Assembly: GCA_958496175.1 (NCBI GenBank)
Contig: OY292274.1
Coordinates: 2,604,001-2,668,000, forward strand
Reading direction: 5' to 3'
Length of the DNA stretch: 64,000 nucleotides
Source of the DNA: Sisyra terminalis
Taxonomy: Eukaryota > Arthropoda > Insecta > Neuroptera > Sisyridae
Of this stretch, positions 13,116-25,243 are shown piece by piece. Each line of letters begins with the position of its first letter. The stretch's first letter is position 1. The notes below the pieces were generated by a model. It made no database searches and was not told where the DNA came from. It worked only from the letters and a program-made list of their open reading frames with translations. Both the position numbers and the translations under genes were made by a program.

Positions 13116-14107
13116 CTTATTATGTATTTTGATATTAAAAGTAAATTGTGTTTAAAATTGTATCATATTTTAGTAATCTCAAACCTTATAACTGGTGTGC
13201 CAGTTCAGGAACTACCGAAAGAGGCTACGGCAGTGAATTAAAAACCTATTTTTAACTATACCAAAGAAGTATAACTTCTCACGCGCGTACATAAGTACCC
13301 ACACTGTTTTTTATTTTTACTAAATAGTTGTTAATAGACTCTGAGCGTAGCAAAATAAAAAAATATTATCGAAAAAATGTATTTTTTTTTTGTAAATTCC
13401 TCCCTAAAAGAGTGAAAAGGGTGAAAAAGTTTGTATGAGATATTGTAGAGTTAATCAAGAATCGAAATTTTAAATTTAACTATCAAAGTGCTGTTAAAAA
13501 CGGCGAAACATTTTTAAATTCAATATAAAACAAAGTTTATTATATTTAAAAATAAAATATAAGTGTGTCTTTTTTCCATATATCATTTTAATAACAACAT
13601 GTTAAATAACGTCATTTCATTAAATTAGTATGAAAGTTTATATGTAGTACTTACACCAAATAGGCGATTTTTAATTTTTGGTTGTTTTTCAACAATCAAA
13701 CTTTTTAAAATCTAATTTTTATCGTCTAATTATTGTGACCTGGAGCAATTATTTATTCTGCTGAAAAACATTAAGGAAGCAATTTTTTGTCATATATTTC
13801 ATTGTCAATTAAAATATAAAATCTTCCAAACTAACTTTTCTTCGGTCTTTAGAACAATTTGAAAACCAATTATTGTTATTTAAAATAAATAAATTATTCG
13901 AATTTCCACTCTTTCCACCTATTTCTCATAATTTTGTATGAAGAACGTCCAAATGTGCGACAACGAATAGCTTTTTAGTCTTGATAATTAAAATAATTTT
14001 TTTTTTTTTTTTGATTTACGTTTTGATATTCGTATATAATTATACGTTTTTGTCGATGAAATTTGGAAAGTTTTTCCTTATACGATGTAGATATATAAGA
14101 TCGGGTT

Positions 14108-14430
14108 TGATTAAAATTTGGAGATATATAATGGAAGTGTAAAGGCTTTACTCAGAAAAAATAAATTTAGCTTTTAATCGTTGTTATAACTATTTGAAGC
14201 AGATGATTTCTCTTCTTCTCTCCTTAGATGACTTATTATAAAGTAATTTCTAAAGGGTAAATTAAAATACAATTTCTTTAAAAAATTTACTAAATCTAAT
14301 AAAATATATCCAGCTACACTAAATTTTAAATATTATTAATAGTTTTAATCATTACATTTAGTTTGAATCATTTAAATGACGTTAATATATAAACTTCCGT
14401 GAGATTTTGAAATATTTTTACTGTGACGTC
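14108..14430 (+). repeat. dispersed repeat A, copy 2
   Basis: This is the second copy of the repeat at 1927-2270, same orientation, beginning AAAATTTGGAGATATATAAT. Landmarks GAAGCAGATGATTTCTCTTC and ACATTTAGTTTGAATCATTT are preserved. It begins exactly where homology of Helitron H3 stops. Confidence 0.7.
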
Positions 14431-14711
14431 ACTGTAATGCTGGGCCAAAAAGAGCTCGTTTTAAGCATATAAAATGAAGTTTCATATTTTTTTTGCCTTT
14501 AAAATGAATATTGCGAAGATTTTATCAAATTAAATTACAAATTATCAGCTTCATTTTGTTTTGACGTTAACTTTGGTTATTTCTAAGAAATTTTATGTTA
14601 TTTTGAATCAAGTGAATTAAGTCTATTATGTCTTTTTAGAATTAATAGATAGGTATTATAAATTAATAATAAGCAAAAGCATATTTGAAACGTACAAAAC
14701 GTACAACGCCT

Positions 14712-14865
14712 CAGGGTTTATAAATTACACAGGTTGCTGCATTAGAACAAAAATAAGACGTCATACGAAGAATTTCAAAATTTGAATCAGTCTGAAGATA
14801 TGTACGAATTTCTTCTGGATACGTCACATAGCGCATGAAGCCACCTGTGTATTTTATAAACCTTG
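14712..14865. mobile_element. small TIR element (MITE-like)
   Basis: The left end CAGGGTTTATAAATTACACA mirrors the right end, whose reverse complement starts CAAGGTTTATAAAATACACA. Homology of the two ends continues inward for about 50 bp (GACGTCATACGAAG against GACGTATCCAGAAG). Total length is about 154 bp. No clear target-site duplication is seen. Confidence 0.65.
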
Positions 14866-15197
14866 CATTTGCCTAAATATTACCGTTATTTTCCTCGCCA
14901 ACATAAAATACAAACTAGTAATCATTATTTACTTAAAAATGTTTGTAGAGTTGAATTATTTAATATATATTTATTTAAAATAAAAAAGCTTACTGTGGTT
15001 TCGACATTAAGCATATCGTATATGTAAAACGTAGGTTTATGAGAAAATTCATATACAAAAGTCGAAATTAATGCCGAAAAGGAATCCTTTACATATTTTC
15101 AAAGCCTCCCAAGCATTCACTTTATTCACAATGACACCTTACTTCGGTGATGTGCTTTTTGTATTTAATCGTGCGCACGCCGATTAGGCAATATTTT

Positions 15198-15424
15198 ATA
15201 CTGTTTATATAATATATAAAATATATTGGGGTCTTAATTATATTACATAATTACTAAAAGTAAACTCTAAGTATAAATTTGAACAAAGTTTCAAAAAATG
15301 AATTACAGAATTGCCTAGATACATATTTTGATTGCCAAGCAATCTTCGTCAATGGTCATCAAGTAGTATAATTATATTACATAAATATGACCACAATATA
15401 TTTTATTTATAATATAAACAGTAT
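15198..15424. repeat. imperfect palindrome, about 227 bp
   Basis: ATACTGTTTATATAATATA near the left end pairs with TATTTATAATATAAACAGTA at the right end. The inner bases ATATATTGGGGTC pair with GACCACAATATAT. Weak similarity continues outward (CCGATTAGG against CAATCGGTG). It is probably a small foldback element; no target duplication is visible. Confidence 0.6.
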
Positions 15425-16281
15425 GTCTGTTCACAATCGGTGAAAAAATCTTATATGATTTTATACACTTTATAGTTCTATTAAGTTACATTTCAAAACT
15501 ATAAGAAACGTAATTCAAAATCAAAATTACTGTTGTCCTATTTGTAATTTTTCTTAAATTTAAACTGGACAAAATCAAATGCATTAATTTGCATGTATGC
15601 ACTAGATAAGGCTGCAAAATTTATTGAGTTAATTTTTAAGTAAATTTGAAAACGGGTAATATAAACACGTTAATCTTTAGTTCTACTTCTTGCATTATCA
15701 CAGTTCGAAATGGATTTCATTCATTGCGGTCATTTTGACTATTGGTGAGTGTTCGTTCTTGATACCATTGTCAACCATTTGTAAGTAATTTGATTATTGG
15801 GTATCAAGTAATCCTTAATTTACCCCATAGTAGTAACCAAACTTCGTCTTATAAGTATTGCATAGATCGGTTTGAATTTAGTATGGAGAATAAATAAATA
15901 AAAATTCTTTGAATTTTTGTATTAAATATATTTTTCCTAGTATATTTAAGTATAAATTGTGTGGATTATACTTTTATACTTTTCACGTGATTCACCTACG
16001 AAAAACAAAAAATCCAAAATAATTACATAAAAAAGTATACATTTATATTAGCGTGGTCCTTAATAGGGGTGTTTTCGAATTTCTTGGCTCCCAGGGGGCT
16101 CAAATGCTTCCAAATTGATAAAAAAAAAATCCCTGAAAATTTGAGCTCTTAATATTAACTTTAAAATAATCCGCTTTCCAACTTTAGTTTCTTAGGGGAA
16201 TAACGTGGGAAAAATATAAATTGTTCTTTAGAATTCCATAACTCAGTGACAAATAAATCGAAAGTAATTAATCGCGTCATA

Positions 16282-17946
16282 TCTATACTAATATTTAAAA
16301 TTCTTACGTCTGTCTGTACATTTCCATTTTGAACCCAATTTTACGGTAAATATTTGTTTCAAGAGGCTCTTATTCCAAATTTAACATTTTCAAAATTTTT
16401 GTCTGTCTGTCTGTGTGTCCCAATTTAACTAAAGAACGGAATAACCGAATTTAATGAAATTTGGTATTAAGATACAACACAATTTCCCACAGACTATAGG
16501 CTACTTATCAATCCAAAAAAATATTAAGGGAAGGTATTCCCTAGGGATGAAAATAGAAATTTTTACTTTAGACAGGTGAGTTATATATCATTGGAAAAGT
16601 AATTAAAAGTTAGAAAATAATCTTTGAAAATATTTTTAGTTGAACTGATAAAAAGCACAGTAAATTCAATTTAAATTTTAAAAAATTGCCTCTTTGAGAT
16701 ATAAACCTTTATATATATAAAACACATAGTTGATGTTAATAGCGTAATGGCTTACGTATCTAAAATTCTGATGCTCCTAATTATAAAGACGTGGGTTCGA
16801 ATCTCACATTAAACTTTTTTTTAGACCCTTAGAGTTGTTCAATATTGAAAAATTAACAAAAAAATAAATAATAGTAGCAGTAATAATACTAATAGTAATA
16901 AATACGCAAGTAGTAGTTAATACGTTTTTAAAACCGTGCATACATAAAATACTGTATTTAGGTATATATCCCCTCTGACTGATGAAATATTAATATTCAA
17001 TATATTCCTTATAAGAAGTAGACATTTGCTAAGAATTTTTTTTTTGAAAATTCCTACCCTAAAAGAGTAAAAGGGGTGACTAAGTTTGTATGAGAAAATG
17101 TACAGTTAATTGAAATTTTAAACTTGAAATTTTCAACAATTGAAATTAGGAATCTAATAAGTGTAATTAATAAATAAATAATTAATTCATTATAAGTTTC
17201 TGTTTTTGTTATATCACTTTAATAACAACGTTTTAAATAACATTATTTCACTAAATTAGTATGAAAGTTTATGTAGTAGGTACTTATTCTAACAAAGCGA
17301 TTTGTTTGTTTTTCAACAATCAAACTTTTTAAAATCTATTTTTTACTAACCAATGATTGTGACCTGGAGCACTTATTTATTCTACTGAAAAACATTCTTT
17401 TCCTTAAATATCTTTTTTAATTCTTTATTTAAATCTTTCTTAAAGAAGAATGGCAATAGTGAAATAGTTTCGAGAAAAGGGCTCATTCGAGAGTCGAGAC
17501 AATGAAATGGGATATTTACTAATATTCTGAATATCTAGGCGAGTGTTTTGATAACTTTTCACTGTTTTCAGTCATAATTATGATTGACTTTATTGAACTT
17601 AACGATAGTTTTTATTTATGTTTAGATGGTGATCGATTTACGGATTTATTGGTTCACGGTAGGTATACCTACCGTAAGTATACGGAATAGACCATACTCT
17701 TTTTAGATATTTATAATATTTTTTGAAGTTTAATTGATGATTACATAGAACTATTTTATTCTAACTAACAGTATATTAAATGTGTCTTTTTAAAGTTGAC
17801 GAAATAGTGTTTTTAAGTATGATTATGTTTTTCGTAAAAGAAATAAGAAAAATAATAATTTTCATATGTCACTACAAATAGCAAATTTAAAAAGAAAATA
17901 TAATCTACACCTACGTTACGCAGACGAAGTCGCGGGGGTGAACTAG
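16282..17946 (+). mobile_element. Helitron-like copy H4, both ends present
   Basis: The 5' end is TCTATACTAATATTTAAAAT and the 3' end ACGCAGACGAAGTCGCGG...CTAG (17943-17946), with A on the left and T on the right as expected for Helitron insertion without target duplication. It is 1,665 bp long. It carries a tRNA-like module (16735-16812) and the 20-bp palindrome at 17656-17675. There is no helicase or Rep, so it is non-autonomous. It sits in the left arm of foldback FB2. Confidence 0.9.
16735..16812 (+). repeat. tRNA-like module inside Helitron H4 (best preserved)
   Basis: TAGCGTAATGG fits the RNA polymerase III A box. The D-arm-like stem GCGT/ACGT closes around AATGGCTT. A T-arm-like hairpin GTGGG-TTCGAAT-CTCAC pairs fully with one wobble and contains the B box GGTTCGAATC. 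The spacer between arms is about 10 nt too long and the acceptor ends do not pair, so it is not a functional tRNA. A CTCCTAAT string stands where tRNA-Met has CTCATAAT. Confidence 0.7.
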
Positions 17947-18642
17947 TTTATTATAAATTTAACGCTCTTCAAAAAAGAGCTCTTATGATTTTTCGCTAAA
18001 TCTATTGGCTTAAGAGTTATTCGGGCTCAAAGTTTAATTATGATATAATTATTAATATTATCAACTATAATTATTATGTTAATACTTATTTTTACGCAAT
18101 ATATCAAATTCCTTATGCAAAATTTGTATTTATGATTAAAAAGAAGCAAATACAATATTATTCTTGTGATTTTTCACGACTTAACTGTAGTAGTTCATCC
18201 TTCATTTTTTGTACTTGTTCATTGTCATCAGATTCAATATTAGCTATGTAATCAACTCTACTATCTTTCCGTTGCTCAGTTTAAAAATGCATTATATTTT
18301 CATTGGCCATTAGTGCCGCATTATTAAACCAATATATAAGCCAATAACTCTTAAATCAATAGATTTAGCGAAAAATCATAAGAGCTTTTTTTTTGTTGAG
18401 CGTTAAATTTACAATAAACATGACGCGATTTGTTAACTTTCGATATATTTGTCGCTGAGTTATGGTATTCAAAAGAACAAATTAAATTTTTCTTACACTA
18501 TTTCCATAAGTTTCCAAACTTAAGTTGGAAAGCGGACTATCTTAAAGTTAATGTTAAGAGCTCAAATTTTCAGGATTTGTTTTATTTATCAATTTGGAAG
18601 CATTTGAGCCCCTGGGAATAAAGAAATTCGAAAACTTTTATC

Positions 18643-21001
18643 ATTTTATTGTAAAATGCATAACTACTTCTCACACTGTTATTATTCTTTCTGTTAAGAA
18701 ATATTTTTTTTTCAATTATTTTCATGAAATTAATATGCTAATATATTAATTATTCATTTCCAATCAACTTTTAAATATACTATTTAAAAGGAAAAAGTTA
18801 TCTTTTATTCAAACTATTTTATAATGAAATTAAATATTTTTTCATCGCTGAAATAACAAGAAAAGTTTACTCATCCTTTTTTTTCGTTTCATTAAATCTA
18901 ATTAAATAGCATTTATTTGCTCTGCAATTATTACCATTACAGCTTGTTTTTCATTAGAGAGATACACAAAAGTGGAAATAAAATAGCGAACTACCGTTTT
19001 ATTTTTTTTTTATTTTTGTCAAAAAGAAAACGAGAAACCGGAGCAAAGCATTTCATTGTGACATAGATCACCTTGTCTAGAACCTTTGCAGAGAGTAAAC
19101 TTTTAAACATGAGTGTATATGTATCTACAAAGACGAAACTTGCAACTCTACAATATTATACATTATATATTATACACAAAGAACATATTTGTACAGAGTT
19201 GTTTTTCTTCTTCTTTTTTTCCCTTTCATTTGCACAGCAGAAAGAAAAGCACAAATGTACAATAAAACATAAGTACAATATTACGTCATTCATTTTAACA
19301 TAACTCGAAGCCTTTCCACTTCGTATATATTATTGAAAATGTAATTCCACTAGATATTATTAGTTTTAAGTCGATTTTTTTATATCACATTTACTTCATT
19401 CACTTTCTTTTCATCAACTGTATGATATATTATTTATAATGCTTTTGAAACGAAAAAGTAAGTTTCTTTTACAAATATTAGCTTAGGTTAAACAAACTGA
19501 AATCATTTCTCTGTGTACCTAATATTGATCGATCGAATTCTTAGGAGATTACGTCTCTTACAGTTACTGTTTGATTTCTATATTTGCAAGAAACACTTCA
19601 ATGTTAGTCAAAGTCTGACTGCGGTTTTATTAGAGTGATTGCAAATTTATTTTTATTTTTTTCAATTTTTCCTACGTCTATTCATTTTTAATTTCAATAA
19701 AAGCTTGTCGGTTTTGAAATTTATGCTTTTTTTTTGAGGTAGAGAAAAGTGGTGAAGTGTCAGTTACATACATACAGTGGCTTTTCAAATGACGTAAAAA
19801 GAGTATGTGATGGATGAAATAAACTCAGAAACTTGTTAGAAAATTGAACTGCATACACTAATTTACAGCTGCTCGAGATGAAAAGTTTTGCTTCCCTAGT
19901 TTATGTTTATTTTTTTTTAAAATTACCTGATAAATAGATTCGTTAATCTTTAACTAAAGTGGATATCATTAAAGGTATTAATACAAAACAGATATTAAAC
20001 TAAAAGGAAAAATGAATCATTTATTTTTCTATAAATAAATCGTAACATGAAATCAAAAATGTTCCTGAGGTTTCAATCCATCAAGTCTGTCTGGGAAGTT
20101 GATTATATTAATCTCCCCTATGCAGATAGATAAAGTATAAAAATGAATGAAATTTAATATTATTGAACGACAGAGGTTCTAATCAAACATCGGAATATAT
20201 TTATTGTGAATTAATTGGTTCGTTATAAACTAGAATGAAAAATTGCACTTTTTACAAAACAAATAAATATTATGGTCTTCTCCCTTGATTTCTTTTTATA
20301 TATAGTACATAGCGACATAAAAATATTCTCAAAAACTTTTATTTGTACTACCTTCCATCCTTTAAGACTATTTTATCGTATATGAAGGCTATACATGTGG
20401 CTAGCTCGTATTTGGGGCATTTCACGTGAAGCGGACAGCGAAAAAAAGTGATGTTCTGAAATTTGTTCATAATGGCATAATTGTATTTCTAGTAAGAATG
20501 AATATGGATACAAAATATTTTTTTCGAATGATGATTATTGGCCAAGTTATACGCTTCTAAAAAATTGTCATTTTTAAAATTCGTATTTTTTGAAAAACAA
20601 TTTTCGAATTAAAGTTTTTTTTTTAAAATATTAAATATGGCGGTTTAAATAGAAAATTAACTGTTCTTTTTAAATAAAAATAAAACTGAACATTTTTATT
20701 TTTTTTAATATACAAAACCGGAAGTAAACTTTTCAAATCAGAATTTTAGTAACTTCGACCATTTTAATTTTTATTTTTTTTATTTCAAAATATATCCTAA
20801 TGTACACTTATGATACACCAGAAGTTTCATAATGGAATCTGCAATAGTCAAGGAGATAGAAGAATTTAAGTGCATATGTGTCGTACTGAGCGTCGTGCCC
20901 TAGCTTCCTTAGGTCAACTGGTTTACGCGATATAACACTAAAACGCTGCAATATTTAATTTACTACCCTACTTAAGCGTATTTAAAGCTCTAACAATGTT
21001 G
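18643..21001. other. AT-rich non-coding DNA, no feature recognised
   Basis: Long runs of A and T and short open frames without domains. A stretch at about 20405-20430 (GGGGCATTTCACGTGAA) resembles the terminus of the TIR element at 26811 but no partner end was found. The slightly GC-richer patch at 20870-20960 matches nothing else here. Confidence 0.5.
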
Positions 21002-21489
21002 TGGGTTAATTATCATTCAAATTCAAATTGTACTTATTGAAAAAAATATAAATAGGAAGCAATAGTTTAAAATAAATTTCGTGATAAGCAATAGAATCAT
21101 CTGCTAGCCCAAGAGGTTAAATGATTAGAGTGAACGTGCTCCATAAACCCTATGTTAAACTTAAACTTTCATTTCCCCTCAATTTTCCAAGTGATCGTAC
21201 CCCTTCCACAGCATATTTGTACAAAATTGTTCTAATTGTTTTAACGAAGAGAGGAGAGAATATATTTTGTACAAATATGCTGTGGAAGGGGTACGATCAC
21301 TTGGAAAATTGAGGGGAAATGAAAGTTTAAGTTTTACATGGGGTTTATGGAGCACGTTCACTCTAATCATTTAACCTCTTTGGCTAGCAGACGATTCTAT
21401 TGCTTATCACGAAATTTATTTTAAACTATTGCTTCCTATTTATATTTTTTTCAATAAGTACAATTTGAATTTGAATGATAATTAACCCA
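21002..21489. mobile_element. near-perfect long palindrome (young foldback/MITE)
   Basis: Arms 21002-21227 and 21264-21489 are almost identical reverse complements of about 226 bp around a 36-bp loop. The outer ends read TGGGTTAATTATCATTC and its complement. Because of the symmetry, the same open frame appears on both strands, differing at only one of the first 36 residues; this is an artefact of the palindrome. No clear target-site duplication is seen. RNA from it would form a long hairpin. Confidence 0.9.
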
Positions 21490-21512
21490 AAAAAAAAACT
21501 GATGAAATAATA

Positions 21513-22845
21513 TCTATACTAATATATAAAATTCTTACGTCTACCTGTAAATTTTAATTTTGAACCCAATTTTAGGGTAAATATTTGTTTCAAGAAGTTC
21601 TTATTCCAAATTTAAAATTTTTAAAAATTTTGCCTGTCTGTCTACGTGTCTTTTTATCACTAAAGAACGGAAAAACCGAATTTAATGAAATTTGATACTA
21701 AGATTCGACACAATTACCCACTTACATTAGGGTATTTATCTTTCCTTAAAAATAATAAGGGAAAATATCCCCTACGTAAAAACTGAGGGATGAAAAAAAA
21801 ACCTTTAGACAGGCGAGTTATATATCGTTGTAAAATTATTAAAAAGTTAGAAAATAACTTGTATTAATCTAATTAATCTACTTAATTGAACTTATTACTA
21901 GCACAGTAATTAAATTTTGAAGTACTAAAATCGTTTTTTAAAATATAAGCATTTTTACATACAAACAAACATCAGATTTATAAATATGTTAATAGCGCAT
22001 TGGTTTACATATCTGATGCTCATAATTAAAGCGCAATGCATTCAAATCTTACAGAAATCTTTTTTTTAATATTAACGAAAAAAGTAATGGTAACAAAAGA
22101 AATAAAGCCTATACTAATTATGTTTTTTGGACCGTGGATATATAAAATCTGGTCTTTATGTACCTCCTGTGCCTGATAAAATTCGTATAATCAGTATATT
22201 TCTTATAAGAAGTAGGCATCTGATAAGAATTTACTTGTTTTAAATTTCTACATTACAAGAGTGAAAAGGGGTAACTAAGTTTGTATGAATTAACGTGTAG
22301 AGTTATTCAATAGTCGAAATTTTAAATTTAATATTCGAAGTGCTGTTAAAGTCGATACATTAATACCGCTTAATATAAAACAAAGTTTATCTATATCTAT
22401 ATTTAGAAATAAAGTATAAGTGTCTTTTTTTATATATCATTTCAAAAACGACATTTGAAATAACTTCATTTCACTAAATTATTTTGAAAGTTTATGTAGT
22501 ATTTATACCAAATAGGCGTTTTTTAATTATTGTTTGTTTTTCAACAAATAAACTTTTTAAAATCTATTTTTTATGATCCAACGATTATGACCTGGATCAA
22601 TTATATATTTTCTCGATAAACATTAAAGGAGCAACTTTTTATCATATATTTCATTAACAATTAAAATATAAAATCTTCCATTCTAACTTTTCTTCGGTAT
22701 TTAAAACAATTTGAAAACTTATAATTGTTATTGATTCGCCACCAATTTCCAACGATTTTGTAAGTACCTACAACGCTCAAATGTAATGTAAATGATAATC
22801 AAAATAAAAAAGATATAATTTTTTTCAATTTATATTGTTTTTTCA
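21513..22845 (+). mobile_element. Helitron-like copy H6, 3' truncated
   Basis: The 5' end is TCTATACTAATATATAAAAT, then the family body: GAACCCAATTTTAGG, AAAGAACGGAAAAACCG, the tRNA-like module (21988-22056, with CTCATAAT), CCTGATAAAATTCGTATAAT and the AACTTTTTAAAATCT block. Homology ends near 22845, before the distal third and the CTAG end. It starts 23 bp beyond the young palindrome. Confidence 0.8.
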
Positions 22846-23046
22846 AATAGGTATATATCTGGGTGATCTGGGAATAGAACCAATAATGGTATTTATAAAA
22901 AGACAAGGGGAAATAAACCTACAATGAATTGTGAACCATCTAAATAAATTGGTTTCTGAAATTTTACAAGAACCATCATAGAAGTGTTAATTGAATAGAC
23001 CCTTTTAATTTTTATTTAATCTTAATATATATTTTACTCTTCTTAT
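22846..23046. other. short AT-rich spacer
   Basis: No gene or repeat end is recognised between Helitron H6 and the hAT-type MITE. Confidence 0.5.
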
Positions 23047-23617
23047 CTTTTTATTAGTGTCCGACCGAACTTTTGGTTTCGGTTTCGGCTGTCGTCAAGC
23101 CGAAATTACGACCGAAACTGAAATTGAATTCGTGAGATAAAAGTGTTAATTTTTTTTTTTCACTTATTATTTGATTCTTCAACTATGAATACTGATAACT
23201 ATCAGTTCATTAATATTTTCTTTAAAGCTTAGAAGAAATTATTTTGTTTTTAAGATATAATAAAGAGTTTTTTCTATTCAATATAACTAAACATATAAGA
23301 TAAAAAGTAATTTTGTTTTGTAACTTTTCTTTATTATTTTATGTTTTCCGTAACTAATATTAAAAATAAATATGGGGTGCATTTCTTTCAAAGCAACCCC
23401 TTATTTCAGCATAAATAATTTATGTGAAATAAGAGATGATAATAATATCTTATGTTAATGATTAGCTCAAATATTAGGGACTAAATGATTAATGAATACG
23501 TATAGGACTTAAAAGTAAAGACACCAATTTTGATTAACTTTTTTTTTCTACGAAAACATGACCTTATATGGAAGTTTCGGCGGTAAAAACTAGTTTCGGT
23601 CGGACACTACTTTTTAT
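23047..23617. mobile_element. hAT-type MITE with 8-bp target duplication
   Basis: Element 23055-23609 (555 bp) begins TAGTGTCCGACCGAA and ends with its inverted form TTTCGGTCGGACACTA. It is flanked on both sides by the 8-bp direct repeat CTTTTTAT (23047-23054 and 23610-23617). TIR form and duplication length are those of the hAT superfamily. Subterminal CCGAAA motifs recur near both ends. No transposase is encoded. Confidence 0.93.
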
Positions 23618-25243
23618 ATCTCTCTTAATATTTGAGATTTGCCTTATATTGTCTTACTTAATTGATTTTATTACGATCTTATTAATCGTTTAATCTTTAT
23701 GGCTGCAATTGTTCAGTAATACTGTCGATATTTATGTTCAATCAATGTTGTGTGGATTGCAGTAAGTGTAAATGCATGTACCTTATGTATGTTCTTTGAT
23801 AGTATGTCAAGTTCTTTGTTTTTATAAAAGTTATCTTGACCCTGGTCAAGAAAATAAGGTTATAGATAATTTAATCCGTTAATACTGTAAGCTGGAAGCT
23901 TTTAATAGTAAATAAAAAACGAAAGTTGAAAACATCAATGTAATGGCGAAACTAAAGTTTACCTAGAAGTTAGCATTAACTAAAAGCTGTTGCATGATTT
24001 ACACAAATTTTGAAATTTGTTGCTTTTTTGTGGGAGAAGGTTATGAACCAAAAAAAATAAATAGAACAAATCGGAGGCTGGCAGTTTAGGGTTAATTGAA
24101 ATTGAGCACTTCACGATACAACAGCAAATTATTATTAAACAATACTTCAAAAGTAAATTCTAATTTTTGGAGCAAAATAATCTTCAGTGCTTAAACTCAC
24201 TTTTATATTGACGGCTTGGTTAACCGACATAATTAAAATGTATATTGCATACCTTGCACTTGTATAATTTTAGAATTTCTATTATGTACCATATTGTGTA
24301 AATAAAAGTTTTATTTTTATCCGATAATTTTACTTATGAAAAGATATGTCATATTCTTAAGAAAGCTATTAAATATATAAAACTGGACTATGAAAGAAAG
24401 CCTTCACAAATCACTAATCCTAGTTTAAAATACACATTTTCTTTATCCTCCAAACAAAAAAATAATCTCGAAAATAAATATCACTATTTAGAGTTGGACC
24501 AAATATGTAACGGCCAATATACTGAAATTATTGTGATATATTATTATTAAACAATAATTAAATTATTTCCGTTTTACTGTTTTCTTTTACAAAATCTACA
24601 AATAAATCCAAATAAATTACTGTTTTTGCTATCGAAAATCAAATATGTTTCTACAAATTTACTGTGACGTTTATTTTCAGAAGAAAAAATGAAAAAAAAT
24701 GGAATAAGAAAAAATCTTTGCAAGAAATGTCGCTGAAGGACATGATGAATGCTAATTTTTATTTTTCAATTTTATTTGAATTTTGATAAAAGATTCTTTT
24801 CATCGTTTTTATTTCTTTTGATGTATCTATTGACTTTTAATTTTGCTTTTCTTTTTCATATCCATATTCTCAAGAATTTCATATTACTAATTACACTTTT
24901 TCAATTGGCATTTTTTTAAAAGAGAGAGAAATGAATGTATTTATTGAGTCATACTTCAATAAATAAGTCCAATGTTAAATGTTAAAAGACACAATTATTA
25001 CGAAAATTATTCCGCTATTTTATTTATAAGGAACTTCAGCGAAAAACACGACATAAATGGCACTATTAAGACTTTTTTTCTTCGGTTTATTTAAAACGAA
25101 CTAATGAAGTAGTTAGGAACCGCAAGAAAATTATTTATGAAGTTAAAAACGCTTTTTAACCACCAATACGAACAGTAAAATCAATGAATCTATTCGAGAT
25201 TTTTTTCTACATCCACAAAAAAATACATCTCTGTTATAAAAAT
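23618..25243. other. AT-rich non-coding DNA, no feature recognised
   Basis: No exon, tRNA, inverted repeat or family match was recognised in this stretch. Confidence 0.5.

Larger units (their letters stand above)
11607..13300. mobile_element. insertion with short terminal inverted repeats, class unknown
   Basis: The left end GAAGTTATACTTCTTT is matched at the right end by AAAGAAGTATAACTTC (13263-13278), and GCGCG-rich bases sit near both. It interrupts Helitron H3 at a point that is continuous in copy H9 (about 60050). It contains a 54/55-bp minisatellite and a 200-bp direct repeat. I see no transposase. No target-site duplication can be fixed because the flanks are poly-T and decayed. Confidence 0.55.
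11231..14105 (+). mobile_element. Helitron-like copy H3, split by an insertion
   Basis: It starts TCCTTACCAATATTATAAAC, then the TTACTCTTTCACGCAAAAAC and AATTTTAATGAAACTTTAC blocks also seen in H7 and H9. It runs to the tRNA-like module (about 11512-11595) and stops at about 11606. Homology resumes at about 13300 (TACTAAATAGTTGTTAATAG) and continues to about 14105. The last third of the element, including the CTAG end, is missing. It is non-autonomous. The intervening 1.7 kb is a separate insertion. Confidence 0.75.
16064..18642. mobile_element. foldback element FB2, interrupted by Helitron H4
   Basis: The left arm (16064-16281, resuming 17947-18010) and right arm (about 18340-18642) are reverse complements: GAATTTCTTGGCTCCCAGGG against CCCTGGGAATAAAGAAATTC, and TAACGCTCTTCAAAAAAGAG against its mate near 18385-18405. 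The left end begins TAGGGGTGTTTTCGAA, like the TAGGGTG terminus of FB3; the matching outer right end is decayed and no 8-bp duplication survives. Removing H4 restores continuous pairing of the arms. Confidence 0.85.

Noticed and set aside
21121..21370. Two overlapping open frames on opposite strands encoding nearly the same peptide
   Set aside because: They are the same palindrome arm read from each side; there is no protein evidence.
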